Positions 16,311 to 25,175 of a DNA stretch of 48,511 nucleotides are shown piece after piece. Where the stretch lies: assembly GCA_028284955.1 (NCBI GenBank), contig JANQQS010000101.1:1-48511 (forward strand), read 5' to 3'. Each line of letters opens with the position of its first letter. Position 1 is the first letter of the stretch. A program made the translations under genes and the position numbers. The notes below the pieces were generated by a model, which saw only the letters and a list, made by a program, of their open reading frames with translations, was not told the DNA's origin and made no database searches. The DNA comes from Myxococcota bacterium. Its GTDB lineage: Bacteria; Myxococcota_A; Polyangia; Polyangiales; Houyiibacteriaceae.

Positions 16311-18176
16311 CTACTGCAGGTCTAGCTCAACACCCAACGTGGGTCCTCCGGTTGGAGGCGTACCGGCTCCGCCCGATTCTCTGTTGAACTCCGCCGCGAT
16401 GTGCCCTCCGTTGGGATCTAGAAATTCAAACACTGGTTGAGCCACGGCGGGTGGCGGTAGAGTAGGCAGCCTGTTCTGAGTTGCCAGCGTCGAAAGCGTG
16501 TGTTCGGCTTCTCGGATTTTGCGGTCGCGTACCGATGGATTCATGCGCATAGGAACCGCAAAGCCAAACCCCGCGAAGGAACGGCTGACGTATTCGGGCA
16601 GGCCATATCTCGACAGGCTCCGTTCGACGCCGATAGAAACCGGGAAGGCGTCAAATTCTTCTGACGTATCCGGCCACCGGTGTTCGCTCGTGACGCCATT
16701 GCATTGACCGGGGACGTCTCCACGGGTTTCGGCGCCCGCGTTTGACGACTGCGCACATGGAACCAGATAGCCGGCTTGGCTCCACGAAATATTCATCAGC
16801 TTAAGAATCAGCATCGCTCGGGCGTCCGCAAATTCCTCGGTATAGGCCAAACGAGCGGGCTGGCGTCGGGCCACCCTCAGAAGTTCTGCTGAGAATCCTT
16901 CGAGAGTTTTGAGGATGTCCCCGAGCGTTTGGTTCTTCTTCCAAATGCCCAACACTCGATCTCGATTGCTCGGCAACACGAACGCGTTTCCGAACAGGTT
17001 GCCAAACGCCTTCCGTCCTTCTGCGGATGGTTGACAGTCTTGGATATTTCTGCGCAACGCCGCGGCCGGATGGGTCCAATGTCCTTGGTCGTTGAACGTG
17101 TAGCTGCGAGGCAAGCCGTTCTCCGAGGTGCTTGGGTCCAGCGTCCAGTCGTAGGTTACTTGGAGACGGTTCAGTATCTTCAGCGCAAAGCCTCCGGTCG
17201 CTGGCCGATCAAGGTCTTTCGGGCCCAACCGGTCATTTCCCTCGACTTTGTTCTCGCAAAGCTGCTGCAGGGCTCGCTGAGAAACCTGGTTCTGAGCTGT
17301 CAATAAGTGTCGCGCGAGCGTGTATGTCCACATCGTATCGTGGTCGCGCGTGATTCTATTCGACAACAGACCAAGGCGCAGGTCTTGCGCCGCGCAGATG
17401 GCTTCGTGGTGAGGGTCGTTATTGGGTTGGCAGTCGAGCGCGCGCGCGGTCGCAATTCGAACGTTGTCGTTATGAATCAAGTGGGCAATCTCGTGCGCGA
17501 TCAATGCTGCCATCGCAGCGTCACTAAACTGTGTTACCGCCGTGGTAGACGCGAAAATCGCATGGACGGGGCGGGGCGTCGTGAGCACTTCGCCGATGGT
17601 CGGGCAGTTGTTCGGAGCCGATGCTTGAGCATCAAGGTTTTCGCAGTAGGGCTCGCGCTCTCCACCTTGGATGATCCGCTGGTCGATTGAAACAGTAAGC
17701 CCATGGACGTACGGAAGCCGTATGAGAACGACTTTCGGCGGACCCAGTTGTTGAAGCCGTGGGTTCGACGCCACTCGGAACTCGCCGTTTTTCCACTCAC
17801 CGAGCGTGTACATCGCCGCGGTCCAAAGATTGTTCGTCAACTCCTGCAGTTTGTTGTGGGTTCGCGGCGCCTCGCTAGGGGACACGATGTCGAGCGGCGA
17901 ACCGCCGCGGGTGCGAATCTGTCTGGCGATGCGACTCTGCAGCGCCCTGGACATGCAGGGCCAGCACAGTGGGTCAACATTGCTTTGAAATCCTAGCGCG
18001 GCGTTTTCGAGGCTCGGAAGCCAGGCAGAGCCCACAGCTTTATTGGTCGCATTGTCGCCTGCGCCCGCGGATGCCGCGCATCCCGTTCCAACAAGAGGCC
18101 CAAGAAATCCGGCGAGAAGCAGAAACATCGCGGGGTTCGCCTTCAGAGGTGGGCGCGATGATACAGAAGCGTCCAT
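16311..18176 (-). CDS. M48-like metalloprotease lipoprotein
   Basis: A 621-residue protein. Signal peptide to the lipobox VGTGC (C33). HEIAH at 228-232 sits in a helix AALIAHEIAHLIHNDN, and EEFADARAMLIL near 440-450 supplies an ExxAD third-ligand pattern as in M48 peptidases. Cysteine pairs (CWPCM, DCQPNNDPHHEAIC) suggest an oxidising compartment. The C-terminal half has no recognised domain. The gene is on the opposite strand, between the response regulator and the histidine kinase genes. It may be an envelope protease, but membership beyond the zinc motif is inferred. Confidence 0.8.
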   Translation of the reverse strand: MDASVSSRPPLKANPAMFLLLAGFLGPLVGTGCAASAGAGDNATNKAVGSAWLPSLENAALGFQSNVDPLCWPCMSRALQSRIARQIRTRGGSPLDIVSPSEAPRTHNKLQELTNNLWTAAMYTLGEWKNGEFRVASNPRLQQLGPPKVVLIRLPYVHGLTVSIDQRIIQGGEREPYCENLDAQASAPNNCPTIGEVLTTPRPVHAIFASTTAVTQFSDAAMAALIAHEIAHLIHNDNVRIATARALDCQPNNDPHHEAICAAQDLRLGLLSNRITRDHDTMWTYTLARHLLTAQNQVSQRALQQLCENKVEGNDRLGPKDLDRPATGGFALKILNRLQVTYDWTLDPSTSENGLPRSYTFNDQGHWTHPAAALRRNIQDCQPSAEGRKAFGNLFGNAFVLPSNRDRVLGIWKKNQTLGDILKTLEGFSAELLRVARRQPARLAYTEEFADARAMLILKLMNISWSQAGYLVPCAQSSNAGAETRGDVPGQCNGVTSEHRWPDTSEEFDAFPVSIGVERSLSRYGLPEYVSRSFAGFGFAVPMRMNPSVRDRKIREAEHTLSTLATQNRLPTLPPPAVAQPVFEFLDPNGGHIAAEFNRESGGAGTPPTGGPTLGVELDLQ

Positions 18177-18411
18177 AGTCGGCTGCCAGTGTCGCGTAGC
18201 TTCGCTCGCGTTGCGCCGGAAGCATGACCCGGTTTTGCTCTCGGGTCGAGCTGCTGATGTGCAGTTTCTACTTGTTTTTTCTGAGCTCCGGCTCAGTTCA
18301 TTGCTCAGCGTCGTGAGCCAGAGTCGATTGTGTCGATTCTGTTTCCCAAAGCGCTGACTTTGGAGGGTTTGCTGGGGTGATTGGACCCCTCAATGCGGCT
18401 AGGTTTTGAGC

Positions 18412-20133
18412 ATGTTTGGTACAGGCCTTCGCGGAACCCTCATCGGCGCGATCGTCACCGCCATGGGCGCGCTGGTGCTCACCATCGTGCTGCTCGAAGA
18501 TCCGCTCATCGAGTTTCAAATGGTGCGGCAGCTCGAGTCTGGGCTGCTCGAGTCGCTGCGCCGAGCGCAGCTTGAGCTGGACCAAGGAGGCAATCCGGAT
18601 CGTATCGCCGATCGCGTCGGAGCGGAACACGCATGTCGGCTGACCATTCTGTCGCCGGCAGGAGATGTGCTCGGCGACACCGCATTCGACGGAGACGAGC
18701 TCGTGCAGGCAAGAGCATGGGTGTCCTCAAAAGCATTTCTCGATTCGCAAGACCAGTCGCCCAGCAAACTCACCGACGAAGTGCTGTCTACCGCGAGACA
18801 TGTCGTGGCAGTTCGCGACGCCGAGGGGCGATTCATTCAAGCGACGAGCCTTCGCGCAGGCGTTCGCGCCACGCGCGCGAGCGTGCGAGAGCTATTGGCG
18901 CTCGGCGGAGTGATGGCGATTTTGGTGGCGTTCTTTCTGACTTGGGCGCTTTCTCGGGCGATGGTGGAGCCGACACGGGAGCTTACCGCGGTAGCGGATC
19001 GACTCGCCTCTGGCGATCTTGCGGCGCGGACGCGAAGCAGTCGCTCGGACGAACTCGGCGCCATCGGTCGGGCGCTTGATCGAATGGCGGTTCAGTTGGA
19101 AGATCGGATGGAAAGTTTGCGGGCCGAAGAGGCGCGCCTGCGCACGGTGCTTGATTCCATGGCCGAGGGTGTCTTCGTCACCAACGAGGAAGGTCGCATC
19201 GTGCAGACCAACCCTGCGCTCGATCGTTTCGTCGGCCACAAGACCCGCGGACGCACCGCCTTGCAGGCGATCGAAAACGCCTATCTAGACGAGGCGGTGC
19301 GCACTGCGCGAGAGCGGTCCGCGCCCAGCGATGTGGAGTTCGAAATGCTTCGTGGGGAACGCAACTTGTCGATGGCCGCTCAGGTTGCCCCGCTGCCTCG
19401 CCAGGCGGGCGTGGTGGCCGTATTGCGCGACGTTTCCCGCATCAAGATGGCCGAACGGGTGCGTCGTGATTTTGTCGCCAACGCCAGTCATGAACTGCGA
19501 ACGCCATTGACCGCGGTTCGCGGTTTCGCAGAAACGTTACGAGACGGCGCGCTTGGCGATCCGGCGGCGGCGAAGCGCTTCATCAATGTCATCCTCAAAC
19601 ATACCCACCGATTGGAACGGTTGGTCGCCGATCTGGCCGCGCTCTCCCAGGCGGAATCTCCGGATCAGCAGCTACCTCGGGAGCCGGTGAATGTGGCTGC
19701 GTTGGTCGACGAAGTGGTGGATGGGCTCGAGTCCCAGGCCCGAAAAAAGCGTATCTCCCTGACGAGCGACATTCCGGCGACACTTGGGCCCGTGATGGGG
19801 TCCGAAAAGGCCCTCGACCAAGTCCTCGTCAATCTGATCGACAACGCGATCAAATACACTCCCGAACAGGGAAGGGTCACGGTTCACGCCAGCACCCACG
19901 CCGATCACGTCGTGATTTCGGTATGCAACACCGGTCCGGGAATCCCCAAAGAGCATCTATCGCGTATTTTCGAACGCTTTTATCGCGTCGACCCAGGGCG
20001 CTCGCGAGACATGGGGGGCACTGGGCTCGGGCTCGCGATTGTGAAGCATCTCGTGGCCGGTATGGAGGGCGATATCAGCGCGGACAGTTCACCCGAAGAG
20101 ACAACGTTTCGGTTGCGTCTTCAGGCCGCATGA
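18412..20133 (+). CDS. PhoR-like sensor histidine kinase
   Basis: 573 residues from the ATG at 18412. Two membrane helices (about 7-28 and 163-182) flank an extracytoplasmic segment of about 130 residues, then HAMP, PAS (about 241-343, LDSMAEGVFVTNEEGRIVQTNP), HisKA with phospho-histidine H360 in NASHELRTPLTAVRGF, and HATPase_c (NLIDNAIKYTPEQG, GTGLGLAIVKHLV). The large extracytoplasmic part is unusual for PhoR, whose N-terminus is short, so the signal sensed may be something other than phosphate transport. It likely phosphorylates the regulator at 15555. Confidence 0.93.
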   Translation: MFGTGLRGTLIGAIVTAMGALVLTIVLLEDPLIEFQMVRQLESGLLESLRRAQLELDQGGNPDRIADRVGAEHACRLTILSPAGDVLGDTAFDGDELVQARAWVSSKAFLDSQDQSPSKLTDEVLSTARHVVAVRDAEGRFIQATSLRAGVRATRASVRELLALGGVMAILVAFFLTWALSRAMVEPTRELTAVADRLASGDLAARTRSSRSDELGAIGRALDRMAVQLEDRMESLRAEEARLRTVLDSMAEGVFVTNEEGRIVQTNPALDRFVGHKTRGRTALQAIENAYLDEAVRTARERSAPSDVEFEMLRGERNLSMAAQVAPLPRQAGVVAVLRDVSRIKMAERVRRDFVANASHELRTPLTAVRGFAETLRDGALGDPAAAKRFINVILKHTHRLERLVADLAALSQAESPDQQLPREPVNVAALVDEVVDGLESQARKKRISLTSDIPATLGPVMGSEKALDQVLVNLIDNAIKYTPEQGRVTVHASTHADHVVISVCNTGPGIPKEHLSRIFERFYRVDPGRSRDMGGTGLGLAIVKHLVAGMEGDISADSSPEETTFRLRLQAA

Positions 20134-20190
20134 AAACGGCGATTTTCCTGCGTGCGCGACCATTTGGGATCCAGTAGGCTCCGCCGCGTC

Positions 20191-21525
20191 ATGACTTCAT
20201 CGACCAAGAAAAATCCTGTCAAACGCGTGGGCATTATCTTCTCTGGAGGCCCTGCACCAGCGGCCAACGCTGTGATTTCCTCGGCCGCGATTTCGTTCGT
20301 AGAGGACAATCGCGAGGTCGTTGGTTTCTTTCATGGGTATAGCAACCTCCAAGACTATCACCCCGTCAGCCATCGTTTGCTCCCCGACGAACACTATCGC
20401 ATTTTCCAAGAAAAGGATTTGCGGGGGCTTCGCAACAGCCGCGGCATTATTATCGGCACCGCGCGCGCGAATCCGGGAAAAGGAATCGAGAAACCGGCGG
20501 ACCTGCGCGACGAGAACAAAACTGCGCGACTGCGCAATATCTACAACGCGCTGGTCGATATGGAGATCGACGCGCTGATTTCCATCGGTGGTGATGACAC
20601 CCTGAAGACGGCAAACTTTCTCTACGAGTTTCAAAAAACGCTCCCTGAGACCGCGCGCCGCGTGCGCGTCGTGCATCTTCCCAAAACGATCGACAACGAC
20701 TACCGAGGCATCGACTTTACGTTTGGTTTCTTTACCGCCGTGGACTTCATGGCCAAGGAGATTCAAAACCTCCGCGCTGATGCGATTGCGACGAGCAGCT
20801 ATTTCATCGTGGAAACAATGGGGCGTAAGGCGGGATGGCTCTCGTACGGAGTGGCCATCGCGGGCGAGTCAAACCTCGTCTTGGCGGTGGAAGACGTGCG
20901 CGGCGACCTCAGCATCGAAGAGACCGTGGAAGATCCAGCCACCGGTCAGACGAAAACCGAAACACGACTGTCGATTGACGCTCTCGCGGACCGCATCGTG
21001 GATCTCATCCTTACCCGCGAACGCCGAGGAAAACACTACGGGACGGTGGTACTGGCCGAAGGTCTCGCAGAAATGCTTCCGCAAACGTTTCTCGAAGGCC
21101 TGCCGCGTGACGATCATGGTCACATTTCGCTCGGAAAAATCGATTTGGGCAAACTGCTCGCGGGGGTCGTCGGCGAGCGGTACGAGAAGAAAACCGGGCG
21201 AAAAAAGAAGCTCAGCGGGGTTCAGCTGGGTTATGAATCACGATGTGCAGTGCCTCACGCGTTCGACGTGATGCTCGGCAGCCAGCTCGGTATCGGCGCC
21301 TATCGCGCGCTGGTCGAACGGGAGCTCGATGGACACATGGTGAGTGTGAGCGGTCAGCTCGACTTGGAGTACGTGCCGTTTAGCGAGCTCGTGCACCCCG
21401 AGACGTTGGTCACCGAGGTTCGGTTCATTGAGCTCGGAAGCGATTTCCATCAGCTCGCGCGGTTTTTGGAAACCCGCACCGACAAAATTACGGATTGGAG
21501 CCCTGGCCGCCGCGAAGAGGGCTAG
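20191..21525 (+). CDS. pfp: Diphosphate-dependent phosphofructokinase (PFP)
   Basis: 444 residues from the ATG at 20191. GIIFSGGPAPAANAVISS is the N-terminal phosphate-binding loop. GGDDTLKTA (133-141) has the Asp seen in PPi-using enzymes in place of the ATP-enzyme Gly, and PKTIDNDY (K165) likewise replaces PGTIDND. The enzyme converts fructose 6-phosphate and PPi to fructose 1,6-bisphosphate reversibly. It is 57 bases after the sensor kinase and may be co-transcribed with it. Its stop codon overlaps that of lnt, tail to tail. Confidence 0.93.
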   Translation: MTSSTKKNPVKRVGIIFSGGPAPAANAVISSAAISFVEDNREVVGFFHGYSNLQDYHPVSHRLLPDEHYRIFQEKDLRGLRNSRGIIIGTARANPGKGIEKPADLRDENKTARLRNIYNALVDMEIDALISIGGDDTLKTANFLYEFQKTLPETARRVRVVHLPKTIDNDYRGIDFTFGFFTAVDFMAKEIQNLRADAIATSSYFIVETMGRKAGWLSYGVAIAGESNLVLAVEDVRGDLSIEETVEDPATGQTKTETRLSIDALADRIVDLILTRERRGKHYGTVVLAEGLAEMLPQTFLEGLPRDDHGHISLGKIDLGKLLAGVVGERYEKKTGRKKKLSGVQLGYESRCAVPHAFDVMLGSQLGIGAYRALVERELDGHMVSVSGQLDLEYVPFSELVHPETLVTEVRFIELGSDFHQLARFLETRTDKITDWSPGRREEG

Positions 21526-24104
21526 CGCTCGCGCCGAATACGCGGCCGGTTTGAGTCGAGGGCTTTGAGCTCGAACCAAGCCGTTTTTTGGTAGTAGTAT
21601 TCGACTTTGAGGCGCCCCGGGGAGACGAGCTCCAGCCACTCGTGGGCGGCGGGAATTCGGGCTCGGTGCCGAACTCGACCCGTGGCTCGGTCGATGAGGA
21701 ACAAAAAATCCGGCTCGGCGGTGAATCCGTAGCCAGATACGATGTAGCGGTCGAGTACCAAGAAAACGTTGTTGGAGGTGCGGTTTCGGCTGCGCCAGAG
21801 GACGCGCGCATTCTTCGGATCGAATGCGACGAGGCTTGAACACTGCCCACCGGCTTCGGCGGAATACGATTGGCATGCCTCGTTCCAATAGAGCACTCCG
21901 CCGACGAACCGCACGTCCTGTACCTCGAGGTGATCGTCGCGGGAGAAAAACTGATTGAGCTCGTGCGTCCAGGCGATGGACTGGTCTGGCCGGTACAGAC
22001 GCGCGTGATAGCGGCAGTTGGCGTTCGTTCCCAGCGCGCAGCTCCCGGCCCCGTAGGGTTCGCGATAGAAGGCCACGATTCCTTCGGGGGCGTTTTCGAG
22101 GAGAAAAAGCTCTGCGTTGCCCTCGGCGAGCGCCACGTACTGCGGCACGGGCGGGCCTATCCAATTTCGAACTGTCCCTGTCGATAGACCGCCATCGATG
22201 TGGGCGCGAAGGCGGCCTCGGTCGTTGTCCGTTGGTTTCTGAGGCGGATCGCGTACCACGAGTTGGTTTCCCGCGCTGCGCACACCCCGTTCCACCGATT
22301 GCGGTTCGGGCGGTTGCGGTTCGGGCGGTTGCGGTTCGGGCGGTTGCGAAGAAGCGGGGGGCACAAATTGGACTGGCCGCGGACCATCTTCGATCGGTTG
22401 CGCGGTGTCGGTCGCCGTAGCGACAGGGCTCGGCGACGCGTTGCCACGATGGCTCGGGTTGCCGCAACCGGTAGCCAGGACGGCGTTTGCGAACGCGGCG
22501 GCCACCAGCATGAGTGCAGCGTTCGGAGCAAGCAGCGGCGCTGCCGCGCGTCGCCGGAAGGCCATCGCCAAGATGGCGATGAGCCCAAGCCAACCGGGCC
22601 AATCTCCAACATGCTGGTACACCGTGGAGCCATCCAAGGCGCGCACTTGCGCGTTCAGGGTGGCGCGTTCGGAGACGCCACTATGGGTGATGACCCGGCC
22701 CACCGGATCGACGACCGCGCTGACTCCGCTGTTGGTGGCCCGAGCGAGGTATCGATGGTGTTCCACGGCGCGAAACTTGGCGAGAGCCAAATGAATCCAG
22801 GGTTCCTGCGTGTCGCCAAACCAGGCGTCGTTGGTGATGTTCACAAGCAAATGGGGATTTCCCTTGGCCACGGCTTGACGGGTGAAACCGGGCAACACGT
22901 CCTCGTAGCAGATCAGTGTGGTGATACGGTGCTCTCCAAGAGGTAGCGGGTTTTGGTGATCGCCGGGTGTGAAATGCCCGCTGTTTGGAGACCAGTCGTA
23001 CAGCACGGGAAACCAATCCCCGAAGGGCATGTATTCGCCGAACGCCAGCAAATAGGTCTTGTCGTACGTCCCAGTAATGTCGCCGTTCGCTTCCGCCATG
23101 TAAGCGGTGTTGAACTGCTGAGCGCCTTCTGGGCCTCGACGCCGCGCGAGCCCGCCGAACAACACCGGAGTATTCAAAGGCCCAATGACGCGTGCCTTGA
23201 TATTCGTGACCTGCTCGGGAAGCCCAAACATGTAGGCCGACTCGGGCCAGATGATGAGGTCGGGTTGTACGTCGCGCTCGAGCTCCAGGCTCTGCTCTAG
23301 ATGGCGGCGATGTCCTTCGAAAGGATCTTCGCGCTTGGAGAAAATGCCCATGTTGACTTGAACGAGACCGACCGTCAGCGGTTTCGCGGCGTCGCTTCGC
23401 GCATCGACCTCGGAGACCCGGTAGGCCCCGTAAGCTAGCGTAAGCGCGAGGCCTCCAAACGAAACCGCGAGCGGAAGAGTAGGCAGCGCACGACGGTCGC
23501 GGAGGGCACACATCGCTTCGAACAACGCTCCGTTGATGGCGATACCCACCGCGCTTACCAGAATCGGTCCGCCAAGATCGGCGGTCTGAATCATGTACGG
23601 GAGCTGGTGATACGCGTTGGCGAAAAAGCTTGGAAACAACGCCGGGAACGCGAGCTCGAGCCCGCATAGTCCCGCCGTCAACGCGACCCACGCGGGCCAG
23701 CCACGGTCGCGCGCGCGCCGAAAGAGCCACGCCACCGCGGTCATTTGCAACGACTGAAAAAAGAAAAAGATGGAAGCGAACGCGGCGCTCGGCACGGGGC
23801 CGTACCCCGAGAACGTCTCCAGCATGTCGACCAACCAGTAGTACCCGCCAGCGTACGACACGAAGCCGTGCACCATCCCAAGCCCCACCGTGCGAATCGG
23901 GGCGAGCTTTGCAACTCGCTCGAACGCAAGCAGCATGGGCACCAGACACACGAAACTTAGCCACCACAAACCAAAGCCGGCAAAGCTCAGAAAGTGCAGC
24001 GTTCCGCTGAGCACCACGAGCGCCACGGACAGCAGACCTTTCGCGACGTGGCGGGGCGGCTGCGCGGCTGGCTTGTGGCGATTGGCTCCCGAACGCTTAC
24101 CCAC
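21522..24104 (-). CDS. lnt: Apolipoprotein N-acyltransferase fused to a lipoprotein-like domain
   Basis: An 860-residue protein; Lnt is normally near 510-530. Residues 1-515 are a complete Lnt: membrane helices at the N-terminus, a nitrilase domain with the Glu-Lys-Cys triad E288 (IIWPES), K349 (YDKTYLLAFGEYMP) and C399 (ICYEDV), and a last helix at about 503-515. After RRR (517-519) comes a second hydrophobic segment ending LATGC (C547), which looks like a signal peptide with lipobox. QPPEP repeats (about 587-602) and a domain with quinoprotein-like repeats (FDPKNARVLWRS, IDRATGRVRHRA) follow. No stop or frameshift separates the parts. The ATG of M514 (22565) could also serve as an internal start. 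Confidence 0.93.
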   Translation of the reverse strand: MGKRSGANRHKPAAQPPRHVAKGLLSVALVVLSGTLHFLSFAGFGLWWLSFVCLVPMLLAFERVAKLAPIRTVGLGMVHGFVSYAGGYYWLVDMLETFSGYGPVPSAAFASIFFFFQSLQMTAVAWLFRRARDRGWPAWVALTAGLCGLELAFPALFPSFFANAYHQLPYMIQTADLGGPILVSAVGIAINGALFEAMCALRDRRALPTLPLAVSFGGLALTLAYGAYRVSEVDARSDAAKPLTVGLVQVNMGIFSKREDPFEGHRRHLEQSLELERDVQPDLIIWPESAYMFGLPEQVTNIKARVIGPLNTPVLFGGLARRRGPEGAQQFNTAYMAEANGDITGTYDKTYLLAFGEYMPFGDWFPVLYDWSPNSGHFTPGDHQNPLPLGEHRITTLICYEDVLPGFTRQAVAKGNPHLLVNITNDAWFGDTQEPWIHLALAKFRAVEHHRYLARATNSGVSAVVDPVGRVITHSGVSERATLNAQVRALDGSTVYQHVGDWPGWLGLIAILAMAFRRRAAAPLLAPNAALMLVAAAFANAVLATGCGNPSHRGNASPSPVATATDTAQPIEDGPRPVQFVPPASSQPPEPQPPEPQPPEPQSVERGVRSAGNQLVVRDPPQKPTDNDRGRLRAHIDGGLSTGTVRNWIGPPVPQYVALAEGNAELFLLENAPEGIVAFYREPYGAGSCALGTNANCRYHARLYRPDQSIAWTHELNQFFSRDDHLEVQDVRFVGGVLYWNEACQSYSAEAGGQCSSLVAFDPKNARVLWRSRNRTSNNVFLVLDRYIVSGYGFTAEPDFLFLIDRATGRVRHRARIPAAHEWLELVSPGRLKVEYYYQKTAWFELKALDSNRPRIRRER
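22301..22352. repeat. 15-bp tandem repeat (three and a half units)
   Basis: GCGGTTCGGGCGGTT at 22301, 22316 and 22331, plus a partial unit. On the coding strand it encodes QPPEP units in the linker after the lipobox-like site of the Lnt fusion. Confidence 0.85.
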
Positions 24105-24106
24105 GG

Positions 24107-24514
24107 CTACTTGATGCGAAGCACTTTTTTGGCTTTGCTGAGCAAGTCGCTCTGCTTGAACGGCTTGGTCAGATAGTGGCGCACACCCGCGTTGATGCCT
24201 TCGACAACATCACGCGGCCCGTCTTTCGCAGTCAGCATGATGACGGGGACTCGTCCGAGCTTTGGGTCTTTCTTCATTCGCCGCACCAGGTCGAGACCAC
24301 CCATGCGCGGCATCATCACGTCGGTGATGAGAAGATCGGGGGCACGCTCTGCTGAACGCATCAACGCGTAGGCGTCCATGCCGTCAGAGGCCGTATGCAC
24401 CGTACCGAGACCGGAGAGCATACGAGACACCATACTGAGCACGTCAGGATCGTCTTCCACAACGACGATGTTGGGGGCCCCTTTGGGGCGATCGCTGATT
24501 CTTCCGCCGGACAC
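24107..24514 (-). CDS. Single-domain response regulator (CheY-like)
   Basis: A 135-residue receiver domain with an N-terminal basic leader. The acidic pair is in VVVEDDPDV, the phospho-acceptor Asp in LLITDVMMPRMGG, Thr in IMLTAKDGP and Lys in YLTKPFKQSD. No output domain. It is 2 bases upstream of lnt and almost certainly in the same transcript. A short receiver in front of lnt is unusual; its partner kinase cannot be named. Confidence 0.9.
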   Translation of the reverse strand: MSGGRISDRPKGAPNIVVVEDDPDVLSMVSRMLSGLGTVHTASDGMDAYALMRSAERAPDLLITDVMMPRMGGLDLVRRMKKDPKLGRVPVIMLTAKDGPRDVVEGINAGVRHYLTKPFKQSDLLSKAKKVLRIK

Positions 24515-24605
24515 GGCCGATGCATAGAGCGGCTTGAGAACCGACGCAACTAGGGCTGCCCGACGGGGCGCGACCGAACGACACCAGGCAGCTTGTCCCG
24601 CCGCT

Positions 24606-25040
24606 TTAGTTCTCGATCAGCTCATGGTCGCTCGGCGCTCTTTTTTGCACGAGCACCCAGGCGCTATCGGTCGCCTGGCTGAAGAAAAAGCGCACCCACA
24701 CGTCGAGCGTGTGCGAAACAAAGTAGAACCGAAACGGAATCACTTCGTTCAGCTGCTTCTGCGCAACGCCTTTCCGAAATTTTCCCGCAAACTCCTGCAC
24801 GTCGGTACAGGGAGCGACTTGCGTAAAGAAGTTTCTTCCAAGCACTTTTTGCGGGTCGCGCCCGGACAGTTTGGCTTCGGTCGCGCTGTACTGGAGGATC
24901 GTGCCGGTAGGGCTGAGCTCGATGGCTCCGTAGGGAAGGGCGTCGAGCTCGGCCTGGGCGATGGGCGCGCCTTGTTCAAGCTTTTCCCAACCGGGGAACA
25001 GATCTTCGATGAGAACGTTGTCGCGTTTGTCGGCTGTCAT
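24606..25040 (-). CDS. Photoactive yellow protein homologue (PAS domain)
   Basis: 144 residues from the ATG at 25040, with GGGAGGT just upstream. It aligns by eye with Halorhodospira PYP at a constant offset of nine: Y51 (Y42), E55 (E46), R61 (R52) and C78 (C69, in the VAPCTD motif that binds p-coumarate). GRDPQKVLGRNFF and EFAGKFRKGV also match. T50 is Ser here (S59). The key residues for chromophore binding are therefore present. The window holds no tyrosine ammonia-lyase or p-coumaroyl-CoA ligase gene, so whether it carries a chromophore is open. Confidence 0.88.
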   Translation of the reverse strand: MTADKRDNVLIEDLFPGWEKLEQGAPIAQAELDALPYGAIELSPTGTILQYSATEAKLSGRDPQKVLGRNFFTQVAPCTDVQEFAGKFRKGVAQKQLNEVIPFRFYFVSHTLDVWVRFFFSQATDSAWVLVQKRAPSDHELIEN

Positions 25041-25175
25041 CACGATACCTCCCGTTAACCGCGCAACATAGATCGATTTTTGCAACACTGATATCGCCAT
25101 TCGGGGACCGATGCTGGCATTCCGCGACAGGGTCGCTTGACCCGATGCGCTCCGCCGATCACCATCCCGCCTGCC

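Noticed and set aside
22200-22946. Plus-strand open frame opposite the Lnt fusion junction
   Set aside because: Considered as a reason to split lnt, but the minus-strand frame is continuous and both parts carry family motifs.
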